Positions 9,620-18,508 of a stretch of DNA of 64,000 nt are shown in pieces. Position numbers and translations under genes: made by a program. Each line of letters starts with the position of its first letter. Positions within the stretch are counted from its first letter, which is position 1. Source of the stretch: Tolypothrix tenuis PCC 7101 (lineage in GTDB: Bacteria > Cyanobacteriota > Cyanobacteriia > Cyanobacteriales > Nostocaceae); assembly GCF_002368295.1 (NCBI RefSeq), contig NZ_AP018248.1, positions 4,434,500 to 4,498,499 of the forward strand, given 5' to 3'. The notes beneath the pieces are model-generated. The model ran no database searches. It was not told the DNA's origin and saw only the letters and a list, made by a program, of their open reading frames with translations.

Positions 9620-10048
9620 ATGACTGAAATCCAAAATAGTGAGCAAGAGTTGTCATCACAGAATCTAGAAAATGTACCTAAAACACTCTTGCAAAAGGTT
9701 AGAGGTGGATTTTTATTAGTAATTGGATATTTATTATCACCATTATGTTGGTGGAACGATTTGGTATTCAATTTACCAATTGCTTATGTTTTTGGCTATG
9801 TTTGTAGCTTTTTATCCCCTAAATTAATGATGCCAGGAGTTATTATTGGTTACTGGCTATCAAATATTATTGGTATTCTGCTAATGCAAGCAGGTGCATT
9901 AGATATGTTGCAAAAACAAAACCAAGAACGCAATTTAAAAAAGGAACTCTTGACTGGTTTAGTTTCGTCAACTGCTTATACATTCTTGATAGTGCTACTA
10001 ATCCAATTTAAAATTCTCGATACTCCTAATTTCTTCTCTGGTAGTTAA
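9620..10048 (+). CDS. Hypothetical membrane protein, 142 aa
   Basis: I do not recognise this protein. The first 25 residues are polar and acidic (MTEIQNSEQELSSQNLENV). Hydrophobic segments follow at about 30-45, 50-68, 72-92 and 115-132, so it should span the inner or thylakoid membrane three or four times. Segment two includes the CWWNDLVFNLPIAY motif. The gene is monocistronic, because a strong intrinsic terminator begins four bases after the stop codon. Codon use matches its neighbours. Confidence 0.75.
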   Translation: MTEIQNSEQELSSQNLENVPKTLLQKVRGGFLLVIGYLLSPLCWWNDLVFNLPIAYVFGYVCSFLSPKLMMPGVIIGYWLSNIIGILLMQAGALDMLQKQNQERNLKKELLTGLVSSTAYTFLIVLLIQFKILDTPNFFSGS

Positions 10049-10051
10049 CAG

Positions 10052-10082
10052 AAAAACCCAGATTATAATACTGGGTTTTTCA
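10052..10082 (+). terminator. Rho-independent terminator of the 142-aa membrane protein gene
   Basis: AAAACCCAG (10053-10061) pairs perfectly with CTGGGTTTT (10071-10079) across a 9-nt AT loop and is followed by TTC. It lies directly after the stop at 10048. The A-run on the other side means it can also act for the convergent gene ending at 10104. Confidence 0.85.
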
Positions 10083-10103
10083 TGGTTATAGCTAAACTAT
10101 CGA

Positions 10104-10907
10104 TTACTTGAATTTGAGAATTTCGCTGGGATTTAAAAAATTGGGTGTATCTTTAGTCATAATTAAAGGTAATTGCCCATCCCATTTTTGGATTGCTTGC
10201 CTCTCTAATATTTCATGAGTTAAAGTATCATGTAGCAATTTATTAATTTCTGCTTCTCCTTTTGCCAGATTTACTTTAGCTTCCGCCTCTTTAGCTGCTT
10301 TGAGTGCTAAAAATTCCGCTCTTTTAGCATCTTGTTCTGCAATTTGTTTAGCCTCAACCGCTTCACTGAATTTATCAGAAAAATTGACATGAACAAGCGA
10401 AATATCATCAACTGCAATATGGTAGCCATGCAATCTTGTAGTTAATGCATCATCCACTCCAGATTTTACGTCTCCCCTTTTAGTAACTATTTCTTCTGCC
10501 GTATACTTTGCTACAACTGCCTTCAAAACTTCTTCTACAGATGGATTAATAATTGTTTCAACTACATTTTTTTCATCACCAATCTCTTGAAAAATTATAT
10601 AGGTTTCTTCTGGGATAATGTGCCAGTTTAAGGCTACATCAGTGAAGATATCTTGTAAATCTTTAGAAGAGGCTTCCGCACATATTTCTTGTTTTTGAAT
10701 TCTGACGTTAATTTTTTTGACGGTATTAACAATAGGGATAATTAAATGTATACCTTCTTGTAGAACAGTTTCTTCCACTCTCCCAAATTGCATTAATACA
10801 CCCCGTTCTCCGGGATTTATTATCACAAAAGGTGTTAGTATTATTGTTATTAAACATAAAATTGCAGTTATTTTACCAGCCTTATTAGTTATTTTAATTT
10901 GTTTCAT
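10104..10907 (-). CDS. Prohibitin/SPFH-domain membrane protein
   Basis: This 267-aa protein has one N-terminal membrane anchor (about residues 12-32). It is followed by the SPFH/band-7 signature INPGERGVLMQFGRVEETVLQ (interrupted here as INPGERGVLM and FGRVEE) and a long charged helix rich in Ala/Glu/Lys (EAKQIAEQDAKRAEFLALKAA). This is the prohibitin arrangement: anchored oligomeric rings that scaffold membrane domains and regulate proteases such as FtsH. Cyanobacteria carry several such genes and the specific partner here is unknown. The gene stands alone and is convergent with the membrane protein upstream of it. Confidence 0.88.
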   Translation of the reverse strand: MKQIKITNKAGKITAILCLITIILTPFVIINPGERGVLMQFGRVEETVLQEGIHLIIPIVNTVKKINVRIQKQEICAEASSKDLQDIFTDVALNWHIIPEETYIIFQEIGDEKNVVETIINPSVEEVLKAVVAKYTAEEIVTKRGDVKSGVDDALTTRLHGYHIAVDDISLVHVNFSDKFSEAVEAKQIAEQDAKRAEFLALKAAKEAEAKVNLAKGEAEINKLLHDTLTHEILERQAIQKWDGQLPLIMTKDTPNFLNPSEILKFK

Positions 10908-11163
10908 CGCGCTAAATATATATCTCTTCTCAATTAATAAATAGTTTTTATCATAAAGATTTTACAACAAAAATGTTAAATAAGATTTTATCAATCTGGA
11001 ATAAATATTGATTACGCAATAATCTATATAGTTCAAATTAGTCGAAGTTAAATATTTTTAAATGAGAAGATATTTATAATAAATCTTGGTGTCCAAATAT
11101 TTTTAAACCACAAAGACACTGATATTTTTAAACTAATACCATTTTGAAAAAAGAACGCGACAG

Positions 11164-11231
11164 ATGGGTAGGGGCACGGCACCAGTAAGATATTCGATAG
11201 GCCAAAGAATTGTGGATGCCGTGCCCTAATA
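11164..11231. repeat. Short hairpin-ended interspersed repeat, copy 1
   Basis: GGGGCACGGCACCAGTAAGA on the left faces GTGGATGCCGTGCCC on the right, so the ends form an inverted repeat (GGGCACGGCA/TGCCGTGCCC). The same unit occurs at 39543-39606, and a half copy (GGGGCAGGGCACCAGTCATT) at about 22101-22120. It is about 65 bp long and non-coding, and may be a small MITE or a REP-like palindrome. Confidence 0.75.
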
Positions 11232-11433
11232 AAGGATTTATATGCCTTTTGACTTCCGCGTAGCGTTACTAGTCTCAATTTCTTAATTGCGGATGGGTGT
11301 AATACTATTTCTCTAAATCTAGGCTACAGATAATTCTCTGCTGCCTATATGTAGCCATATTTTGGAGAATTGATATAACTCTTGCCATGCCCCATGCCCA
11401 AAAACTCAACCCACAAGGGGGTAAGGCAATACT

Positions 11434-11546
11434 AATTGGTTAAGGGGAAAAAGGGAAAAGGAAAAAGGGAAAGAACAAACCTTTAACCCTTAACCTTTAA
11501 CCTTTCCCCCAAAACCTATTTTGAGTTCAAAACGCTTAACCGAGTA
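11434..11546. repeat. Interspersed purine/pyrimidine palindromic repeat, copy 2
   Basis: A long purine run (GGGGAAAAAGGGAAAAGG) is followed by CCTTTAACCCTTAACC and TTTTGAGTTCAAAACG. It matches the repeat at 8050-8141 over most of its length. On RNA it would fold into one long imperfect hairpin. It lies about 90 bp downstream of the zwf stop codon. Confidence 0.7.
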
Positions 11547-11633
11547 TATTGGGTGGAGTTTTCATTGCAGAACGGAATGACTCTATTTTTGAGCGCACAG
11601 CAAGCGGCTGCAGGCATTCCTGAGCAATATCTC

Positions 11634-13013
11634 CTACTCCCTGGTTAAGGGATTGTACCAGCGATCGCTCGGCAAGAGTAGTTTATCTGACTCAGGTGGG
11701 CCCCATGTATTTGGCTCATATTCGTAAACGGGTGTGACGCTATCGAGAATTGACTGGACAATCCGCCATTCCTCTTCCACCGTATCTTCGCGAACAAATA
11801 AGGTGGGATCGCCCCGCATGGCATCGCCTAATAGACGTTCATAGGGTTCCATCTCGTCCCCGCCTCCGTAAAAGGCCAAAAGTTCAACCGCAGAGCCGAT
11901 CATGTCTTCGCCTGGGATTTTAGTGCGCGCACCCAGCCCAACGATTACCTCTGGATCTAGTAGAAACCGAACATAATGAGTGTTTTCTTTTCCCCCTTCT
12001 TTGAACACATCTAAAGGTGGACACTTGAGCTTGACCATCACTTCAGTTGTCTTCACAGGCAATTTCTTCCCAGCGCGGATGTAGATGGGAACTCCTGACC
12101 ACCGCCAGGTATTAATAAATAGCCGCACTGCCACAAAAGTTTCTACTTGGGATTGGGGAGAAACACCTTCTTCGTCGCGGTAACCGCGAAATTGACCGCG
12201 AATAATGTCATTAGCTTGCAGTGAAGGTATAGCTTTGAGAATACGCTCTTTTTCATCCCGGATGGCATCAGGAGCATTACTAGCGGGTGCATCCATGCAA
12301 ACTGAAGCTAATACTTGCAGCATATGGTTTTCCACCACATCCCGAATTGCACCAGTCTCCTCATAGAAGTGCCCCCGTCCTTGAATGCCAAAATTTTCTG
12401 CCATGACAATCTGGATGCTTTCAACATAGTTACGATTCCAGATTGGTTCGAGAAATGAGTTAGCAAACCGAAAATAGAGTAAATTTAGCAGTGGTTCTTT
12501 GCCCAGATAATGGTCGATGCGATAGATAGAAGTTTCGGGAAACACCGATGCCAGAATTTGGTTTAACTCACGTGCTGATTGCAAATCCCGGCCAAAGGGT
12601 TTTTCGATCACTACGCGGGCATTTTTAGCACAACCTGATTTACCCAGTCCTTCTACTACTTGGCCAAACAGACTAGGCGGAATTGCCAGATAGTAGAGAG
12701 GACGAGTGGCATTACCCAAGGCTTGACTTAATTTTTCGTAAGTTTCTGGTTTGTTGTAGTCACCAGAGACATACTGCAGCAATGAGGAAAGTTGATCAAA
12801 CGCTGCTTGATTTACACCACCATAATGTTCCAGGCTATCACGCGCCCTTTCCCTAAGTTGATCGGTCGTCCAAGGTCGTCCGGCAACACCAATCACCGGC
12901 ACATTGAGATTACCCCGCCTCACCATTGCCTGGAGACTGGGAAAGATTTTCTTGTATGCTAGGTCACCTGTTGCCCCGAAAAATACTAGTGCGTCTGAAT
13001 GAAGAGTTTCCAT
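11634..13013 (-). CDS. zwf: Glucose-6-phosphate 1-dehydrogenase family protein
   Basis: This 459-aa protein should oxidise glucose 6-phosphate to 6-phosphogluconolactone with NADP, the entry to the oxidative pentose phosphate pathway. The N-terminal dinucleotide motif is present (FGATGDLAYKK), as is the active-site signature RIDHYLGKEPL near residue 166. It is somewhat shorter than the roughly 490-510 aa usual for the main cyanobacterial Zwf, and no opcA or fbp gene lies beside it. It may therefore be a secondary paralogue. The start at 13013 is followed directly by the conserved fold. Its neighbours at 14.5-22 kb also serve respiration and sugar use. Confidence 0.88.
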   Translation of the reverse strand: METLHSDALVFFGATGDLAYKKIFPSLQAMVRRGNLNVPVIGVAGRPWTTDQLRERARDSLEHYGGVNQAAFDQLSSLLQYVSGDYNKPETYEKLSQALGNATRPLYYLAIPPSLFGQVVEGLGKSGCAKNARVVIEKPFGRDLQSARELNQILASVFPETSIYRIDHYLGKEPLLNLLYFRFANSFLEPIWNRNYVESIQIVMAENFGIQGRGHFYEETGAIRDVVENHMLQVLASVCMDAPASNAPDAIRDEKERILKAIPSLQANDIIRGQFRGYRDEEGVSPQSQVETFVAVRLFINTWRWSGVPIYIRAGKKLPVKTTEVMVKLKCPPLDVFKEGGKENTHYVRFLLDPEVIVGLGARTKIPGEDMIGSAVELLAFYGGGDEMEPYERLLGDAMRGDPTLFVREDTVEEEWRIVQSILDSVTPVYEYEPNTWGPPESDKLLLPSDRWYNPLTRE

Positions 13014-13188
13014 GACGAATCTCTTGAGGAATTAGCTTTTTCATGATATCCGCCAAACTGAAAGCGCATGGCTGACAGACAACAGTGTATCAGCAAAATC
13101 TGCTTTAATACGGGAGATTAAGTAAGTAAACAGTACAAAAATAGTGCTTTATCTGCTGCCAGATTTGAGAGAATTGGTATTATTTGAC

Positions 13189-13429
13189 CAATACCTTTGC
13201 CAATTTACGAGGGTAAGTTCATGTATTAACGTCCTTTCCTCTAGGGTTGGGCAAAAACAATAGATCCTAAAAATTCCTTGTTGATTTATCGCAAAGCTTT
13301 TTTTGGCGTGCTTTCGTATGATCAAGAGTTTTAGCCTATAATCTAGCTTTTAAGCTCAAGGCTTATGTATCGGTTATTTTGCCATTTTTGCGAAATTTTT
13401 TTTACCCTCTTATTTTGGCGAAGGTATTG
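13189..13429. mobile_element. 241-bp non-autonomous element with IS701-like ends
   Basis: The left end CAATACCTTTGCCAATTTACGAGGG and the right end, read in reverse as CAATACCTTCGCCAAAATAAGAGGG, match in 20 of 25 positions (each shown here as family ends CAATACCTT-GCCAA). The same terminal sequences bound the IS remnants at 182-295, 33070 and 46800-47223. The interior holds no transposase. TTGA lies on both sides, offset by one base, so a target duplication is not certain. It ends five bases before the first ATG of the next frame and so forms the immediate upstream region of that gene. Confidence 0.75.
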
Positions 13430-13475
13430 TTGATTGTATGGCTTTTTAAATAATAAAAGTAAGGATTTTAGCAAA

Positions 13476-14369
13476 ATGACCAGCGAACATACAGAAACAG
13501 AACAGGCAACACAGACCAAGGAACAAACACCAGCAGGTATGTTTCAAGCAATTGGCGTAATTACAGGGGATGTGACTTTTATCAAAGATGAGGAGAGAAA
13601 TAAATATATTGCAAACATCACCATAGGACAGTATCAGTACAACCTATTTCCTCATGGCTCATCATGGAGCAAATTAGCATCTTTTAATGGGCTGCGGAAA
13701 CAGATAGAATCTACAGGTATTAGCAAACAAAAATTGATTGTTTACCCCAAAATTACACATTACCCAAGCAGAGAGCAGCAACATAAGATAGCATTCCAAT
13801 TGGTTGCATTCGAGAACGATAATGTAGAAAACTCAATCTCACAAGAATTAAATGACCTGGAATTTAAGCTTTCGGGTTTATGGCAATTCATCCCAGTTTG
13901 TAAAACACCATGCATCACGGTGATGAGGAATTTTAGTGATGAACGCTTAGAGTACATTAAACAAGCTCAACTGAGCAGTAAGGTCAACTTTATGAAAGCT
14001 GCTCATATTCCCTTGATGTGGAAAGATGCACCTGTAAAACCTTTTAGGTTTAACCCAAAGTTGGAAAAAGAGCAGCAGGGTAAAGCAATGTTTGTCAGCA
14101 TCAAAGCCAGGTTTATCCCTGGTAAAGATATGTTCGGGTTTGATTCTCTTTTAGGTATGCCACAGGATGAACCACCAAAGTATTTGAAGGCAGGTAAAAA
14201 AGATAAGGCTGAAGTCCTGAAGAGTAAGTTAGCTTTTAAGCGCCAAAGAACTTCTAACGAACAGATAAAAGGAACCATTAAGCCGAAAGTTGTTCTCAAA
14301 AAACTTGATCCAGTAGAAACAAATCCAGCAGCAGTGATAGAAAAGCCAAAACTAAAACCTAAAAGTTAG
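13476..14369 (+). CDS. Hypothetical basic protein, 297 aa
   Basis: I do not recognise this protein. An ATG at 13434 is possible, but the ATG at 13476 is preceded by TAAGGA about 11 nt upstream and begins MTSEHTETEQATQ, so I prefer it. The N-terminal 25 residues are polar. The middle contains a repeated beta-like pattern (FQAIGVITGDVTFI, KYIANITIGQYQYNLF) reminiscent of an OB-fold or single-strand-binding type domain, which is inference only. The C-terminal 60 residues are very rich in Lys and Pro (KPKVVLKKL, EKPKLKPKS) and should be disordered and able to bind nucleic acid. A MITE lies directly upstream. Confidence 0.75.
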   Translation: MTSEHTETEQATQTKEQTPAGMFQAIGVITGDVTFIKDEERNKYIANITIGQYQYNLFPHGSSWSKLASFNGLRKQIESTGISKQKLIVYPKITHYPSREQQHKIAFQLVAFENDNVENSISQELNDLEFKLSGLWQFIPVCKTPCITVMRNFSDERLEYIKQAQLSSKVNFMKAAHIPLMWKDAPVKPFRFNPKLEKEQQGKAMFVSIKARFIPGKDMFGFDSLLGMPQDEPPKYLKAGKKDKAEVLKSKLAFKRQRTSNEQIKGTIKPKVVLKKLDPVETNPAAVIEKPKLKPKS

Positions 14370-14515
14370 GCTCATTTAGCAACGCATTTTCACGAAATTA
14401 GCAGGTTTTCAATGTTTGGGTGAGATGCGTTGATGAATTCAATTCATAATGTAATTCATGTTGATTTTAGTCGTCGTTGTCTTGTTGCATCACAGCAGTC
14501 TCCAATGCGATGTTT

Positions 14516-15184
14516 TTATGGTTGCCAAAGATAGAGAAGTGAGAAAAGAAAAACCCAAATTATATCAACAAAGTGCCAAAACAAAGTACTAGCACTCACA
14601 CCAAAATGACCCTGATCGTAGTTACCTCGAATGAAGGAGCGGACAAGCATAGTAATTTGCAGAATGACACCAGTGAGAACATGTAGACTGTGAAAACCTG
14701 TTAATACATAAAATGTCGCACCAACTAAACCTGTACTTAACCTAAAATTAAGGTTGCTCCACTCAATTCCTTGAGCGATTAAGAAATAGGTTCCCATACA
14801 AATTGTCATCAACCACAGCCAACGAAACCTCACTAACCTGCCACGTTTGAGAGCATTTTCTGCTGGTTGAATCACAAAGCTGCTGGAAAGTAACACCACC
14901 GTGTTAATAATTACAAAAGTAGACAATTCTGGCCCCGAAACACCAGGTGGTAGCCAATTTCCTGAATGTGTTAATCGCAGACCAACGTAGGTAAAAATAA
15001 AGCTCAAAAAGACTATACTTTCTGACAACAGGAACACGGTAAACCCAAACATTCCTTTGCCATGATGGTCTTCAGCACGTCCACCCCGAACTGGCAAAAA
15101 ACGCTTGAGCCAATTTGGTAGGTATCGCCGCCATCGTTCCAAAGGGACAGGACTTTCATCTACATGAATTACGCCACGGTTCAT
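14516..15184 (-). CDS. ctaE: Heme-copper oxidase subunit III
   Basis: This 222-aa membrane protein has five hydrophobic segments. It carries typical subunit III features: FGFTVFLLSESIVFLSFIFTY in the first helix (quoted as FLLSESIVFLSF), TGFHSLHVLTGV and FWHFVDIIWVFLFSLLYLW at the end (FVDIIWVFLF). It is the last gene of a coxB-coxA-coxC-type operon on the minus strand, 126 bp downstream of subunit I. The spacer holds heptameric repeats. Because subunit II of this operon lacks CuA, the complex is probably an alternative quinol-oxidising terminal oxidase. Confidence 0.92.
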   Translation of the reverse strand: MNRGVIHVDESPVPLERWRRYLPNWLKRFLPVRGGRAEDHHGKGMFGFTVFLLSESIVFLSFIFTYVGLRLTHSGNWLPPGVSGPELSTFVIINTVVLLSSSFVIQPAENALKRGRLVRFRWLWLMTICMGTYFLIAQGIEWSNLNFRLSTGLVGATFYVLTGFHSLHVLTGVILQITMLVRSFIRGNYDQGHFGVSASTLFWHFVDIIWVFLFSLLYLWQP

Positions 15185-15192
15185 AATTTTTG

Positions 15193-15300
15193 TGATTTGT
15201 CATTGGGTAATTGCTAATTGCTAATTGGTAATGGGTAATGGGGTGTTTGTCATTAATTATTTCTCCCCCTGCTCCCTGCCCCCTGCCCCCTTGCCTCATA
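15193..15300. repeat. Heptameric repeats between oxidase genes
   Basis: The stretch contains GGGTAATTGCTAATTGCTAA, TTGGTAATGGGTAATGGGG and then CCCCCTGCTCCCTGCCCCCTG. These are the short tandemly repeated units common in Nostocales. They separate subunit I from subunit III inside the operon. Confidence 0.75.
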
Positions 15301-15310
15301 TCCCTAGTTC

Positions 15311-16996
15311 TCAAAGTTCTTGGTGATGATAATCGGGGGGTTCGATGACTGAGTATTTGGGATCGCCATAGTCGTAGGGGGGTCTTTTGACTACGGGAAT
15401 TTCTTCAAAGTTATTTTGCGGTGGTGGTGAAGTGGTTGTCCATTCTAGTCCAGTGGCCAGCCAGGGATTGTTACTTGCTCTTTGTCCGTAGAGACAGGAA
15501 CCCACCATATTGGCAATAAAAGGTAGTATCGACACTCCTAATAAAAATCCCCCTAGACTAGCAACGACATTCCATCCTTGATAACGCGGGTCGTAGGAGG
15601 AAATACGGCGTACCATTCCTTGTAAACCTAGTGGGAGCATCGGGAAAAAGGTAAGGTTAGCACCGATAAAGGTTAACCAAAAATGCACCTTTCCCCAGCC
15701 TTCGGCATACATCCGTCCAGTTATCTTGGGAAACCAATAATAAATGGCAGCAAAGATTGCCATTGTAATGGTGTTAAAGACAATGTAGTGGAAATGACCC
15801 ACTATAAAGTAGGTATTATGCACATGAATATCAAATGGTACTGCTGCCAGCATGACTCCAGTGACACCACCAAGGAGAAACATGGCTGCACCTCCCATCG
15901 CGAACAGCATGGGTGTTTCTAGATGCAGTTTACTTTTCCAAATTGTGGCAGTCCAACCAAATGCTTTCACGCCAGTAGGTACAGCAACCAACATCGATGT
16001 CACCATAAATAACATCCGCATCCAGCCAGGGGTAGCACTGGTGAACATATGATGCACCCATACAAAGATGCTGACGATCGCAATACCTAAAGAAGCAACA
16101 GCTAATGACCTATAGCCAAATAAAGGGTTACGGGAAAAGGCTGGTAAAACTTCCGCAAAAATACCAAAGGCTGGTAGTGCCATGATATACACTGCGGGGT
16201 GCGAGTAGAACCAGAAGAGATGCTGGTAAATGATCGGGTCGCCATTTTCTAAGGGTTTGAAAAAATTTGTCCCAAAGCTGAGGTCAAATAACAGTAGTAC
16301 CAATGCACCGGTTAAAGAAGGCAAATTCACTAGCTGCAACAACTGGGCGCTGAAAACTGACCACACAAACACAGGCATTCGGAAAAATGTCATTCCTGGT
16401 GCCCGCATCCAAAAGATGGTAGTCACAAAGTTGACAGCCCCCATAATGGAAGAGATGCCAATCAGGACAATACTTACAATCCAAATAAATTCACCGTTAA
16501 TCGGCTGACCGGGAGGCACTTGCAGACTAATTGGCGGATAAGACCACCAACCAGACTGGGCTGTACCATTAGGTAAAAAGAAGCTAGATATTAATAAAAT
16601 CCCACTGGGGGGAATAATCCAGAAAGATATGGCATTGAGTAGCGGAAACGCCATATCCCGCGCGCCAATCATTAGCGGTACTAGGTAGTTAGAGAGACCA
16701 GCATTGAATGGGATAATCCATAAAAAAATCATGATTGTCCCATGCAAGGTAAACAAGCCGTTGTACAAGGGACGATCAAGCACATTTGAGGCTGGCGTAA
16801 TCAGTTCGGCACGGATCAGCATCGCCAACAGTCCGCCAATGAGAAAGAAAATGAACGTCGTCACCATGTACTGAACGCCGATTACCTTATGGTCAGTACT
16901 AAAGCTGAAATATCGTCGCCAGTTATGCAGAGACTCATTATCAGCGTTTTCAGAATCTCTATTCAGGATGATATTTTCACCAGAATCATGTGTCAT
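15311..16996 (-). CDS. ctaD: Heme-copper oxidase subunit I
   Basis: This 561-aa protein has about 12 membrane helices and carries the catalytic heme-copper centre that reduces oxygen. Heme and CuB ligands are present: LHGTIMIFLW, YSHPAVYIMALPAFG, VWVHHMFTS and VGHFHYIVFNT. The helix VI sequence has YSHPA instead of the Glu-bearing HPEV, the arrangement used by A2-type oxidases for the proton channel. It overlaps the end of the subunit II gene by 11 bp, indicating translational coupling. The C-terminus is proline-rich and cytoplasmic (TTSPPPQNNFEE). Subunit III follows in the same direction. Confidence 0.95.
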   Translation of the reverse strand: MTHDSGENIILNRDSENADNESLHNWRRYFSFSTDHKVIGVQYMVTTFIFFLIGGLLAMLIRAELITPASNVLDRPLYNGLFTLHGTIMIFLWIIPFNAGLSNYLVPLMIGARDMAFPLLNAISFWIIPPSGILLISSFFLPNGTAQSGWWSYPPISLQVPPGQPINGEFIWIVSIVLIGISSIMGAVNFVTTIFWMRAPGMTFFRMPVFVWSVFSAQLLQLVNLPSLTGALVLLLFDLSFGTNFFKPLENGDPIIYQHLFWFYSHPAVYIMALPAFGIFAEVLPAFSRNPLFGYRSLAVASLGIAIVSIFVWVHHMFTSATPGWMRMLFMVTSMLVAVPTGVKAFGWTATIWKSKLHLETPMLFAMGGAAMFLLGGVTGVMLAAVPFDIHVHNTYFIVGHFHYIVFNTITMAIFAAIYYWFPKITGRMYAEGWGKVHFWLTFIGANLTFFPMLPLGLQGMVRRISSYDPRYQGWNVVASLGGFLLGVSILPFIANMVGSCLYGQRASNNPWLATGLEWTTTSPPPQNNFEEIPVVKRPPYDYGDPKYSVIEPPDYHHQEL

Positions 16997-17906
16997 TCAT
17001 TACTTTCCTTTCATTTGCAATTGCTCTTGGCGCTGGTGCGACAGTGTACCAGTTGCTCTTCAACCAGGTTTTTGGCGGTTGGGTATACTCAGCAACAGCC
17101 TGATTTTCGTTGGTTGTTGGTTCTTGTTGGGCGTGACTTAACCACTGGTTATATTGCTCAAGAGATTCAATTTGAACATTGGCATCCATCAAAGCAAAGT
17201 AAGTCCCACTGAATAATGCATCTTTGAGCTTGTATTGGCCTATGCGTGTGGGTGTAACTACAATGTCTATGGAACGACCAGGGACAACATACTGCTGTAA
17301 GCGAAACTCAGGCACATAAAAACTGTGGAGTACGTCCTGAGCGTGCAGATTTAAGCGAGTCCGAAGATTTACAGGTAGATGCAATTCATTGCTAGTAATA
17401 TTATTGGGATAGCGAAAAGTCCAATCCCACTGCTTGACAAAAACCTCAATAGTTTCAGATGCTGGTTTAGGTTTGTCTGCGATCGCTGCGGCATAGACTG
17501 GTTCTGAATCTAAAGGTGTATGCAAATGTACGACTTGCTGCAAACCGAGAATATCTAATTGCTGATAAATATTGAAACCTTGAAAAGCCAGCCACAGTAC
17601 TAACAAAGTAGGCGCTGCTGTCCATAAAAATTCTAGTTTGAGGTCACCTCGCGATGGATGTCCTTCACTATAATCATTTTTGGGCGCGCGAAAGAAAATT
17701 ACTGAGTACAGCATCATGCTTACAAGCCCAAAAATAATGAATGCACCTATTGAGGTTAAGAAGCTAAACAAACTATCAACTTTTTGCGCTTCTGCTGTAG
17801 CTTCAGGAGGCATCCAAGAATATGACCACTGCCCAATCCAATGGCTGATTGCGAGCAGCACTGCAATATAAACAGCTATTAGTAAATATTCTAAAAATCT
17901 CCCCAT
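16986..17906 (-). CDS. ctaC: Oxidase subunit II without CuA ligands (ARTO-type)
   Basis: This 306-aa protein has two N-terminal membrane helices (about 5-27 and 48-72) and a periplasmic or lumenal cupredoxin domain. The fold is clear: VKQWDWTFRYPN, DVLHSFYVPEFRLQQYVVPG, and TPTRIGQY. Where cytochrome c oxidases have the CuA loop (C-x-E-x-C-x3-H-x2-M), this protein reads DALFSGTYFALM: both Cys and the second His are gone, while the first His and the Met remain. It therefore cannot hold CuA or accept electrons from cytochrome c in the usual way. This is known for cyanobacterial alternative respiratory terminal oxidases, which are thought to oxidise quinol. It is the first gene of the operon. 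Confidence 0.93.
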   Translation of the reverse strand: MGRFLEYLLIAVYIAVLLAISHWIGQWSYSWMPPEATAEAQKVDSLFSFLTSIGAFIIFGLVSMMLYSVIFFRAPKNDYSEGHPSRGDLKLEFLWTAAPTLLVLWLAFQGFNIYQQLDILGLQQVVHLHTPLDSEPVYAAAIADKPKPASETIEVFVKQWDWTFRYPNNITSNELHLPVNLRTRLNLHAQDVLHSFYVPEFRLQQYVVPGRSIDIVVTPTRIGQYKLKDALFSGTYFALMDANVQIESLEQYNQWLSHAQQEPTTNENQAVAEYTQPPKTWLKSNWYTVAPAPRAIANERKVMNDT

Positions 17907-17971
17907 AATATTTTATTTAGTTAAGACTTTGTCATATAACTTAATTTGCCATCTGCCTCAAATTCAAATTG

Positions 17972-17995
17972 ATATGACTTACACAAGTGTCATAT
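17972..17995 (-). promoter_or_regulatory. Inverted repeat upstream of the oxidase operon
   Basis: ATATGAC at 17972-17978 pairs with GTCATAT at 17989-17995, about 66 bp upstream of the subunit II start. It could be an operator in the leader of the oxidase operon. It could also be a terminator-like hairpin for the plus strand, because a T-run follows on that side. Confidence 0.4.
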
Positions 17996-18331
17996 TTTTT
18001 TCGTTTAGGTTTGTCCAGTGTCAAATGTCAAGAGTCCAAAAAAACTAATTTTTGACTCTTGACTCTTATGCCAGAGGATGACTGTGCCAAAAGCGTAAGC
18101 CTTGATTGATTCGGAAATTTTCTGGATATTTTTTAATCTAAGAATTGCTCTCACAAAAACCATTCTTAGTAACTATTGCCTGACATATAGTTTAAAAAAA
18201 CTATCTTCGGGATGATTTATTATCAATACAAATTATTTGTTTCTATTTGTGATGTAAAGTTTTTAAAAAGTTCATATTTGAACATGAAAATTAATAAATT
18301 AAATTTTCATAAATTCCATTTTTTCTTGAGC

Positions 18332-18508
18332 AGGACTTACGCAAAAATAAGGGAACTCCGTCATTACGAGCGATAGCTAATCTCTCCTGAAGCTGGGATT
18401 GCTTTCCTACACTACCCTTCTCCTGCGGAGACGCTACGCGAAGGGGAAGCCGCCTTTCAGGAGTCTACGTTGCGATCGCAATGACATTATCGGCGTTGTG
18501 TAAGTCCT
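18332..18508. mobile_element. 177-bp MITE with AGGACTTAC ends
   Basis: AGGACTTACGCAA at the left faces TTGTGTAAGTCCT at the right, an inverted repeat with one mismatch over 13 bp. The interior contains GCGGAGACGCTACGCGAAGG, a motif also seen in degenerate form in the TnpB element at 33.2 kb, and a HIP1 octamer. No protein is encoded. A target duplication is not obvious. Confidence 0.75.

Larger units (their letters stand above)
10908..11633. other. Repeat-rich intergenic region
   Basis: This 726-bp region holds an AT-rich promoter area (10908-11100), the palindromic repeat at 11164-11231 and the purine/pyrimidine repeat at 11434-11546. A 76-codon minus-strand frame (11048-11278) overlaps the palindromic repeat and is not credible as a gene. 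No RNA gene was recognised. Confidence 0.5.

Noticed and set aside
11048..11278. 76-codon minus-strand ORF
   Set aside because: It overlaps the dispersed GGGCACGGCA repeat and shows no protein-like pattern.
13434..13475. Use of the upstream ATG of the 311-codon frame
   Set aside because: It lies five bases from the MITE end with no ribosome site, and the ATG at 13476 has a good one.
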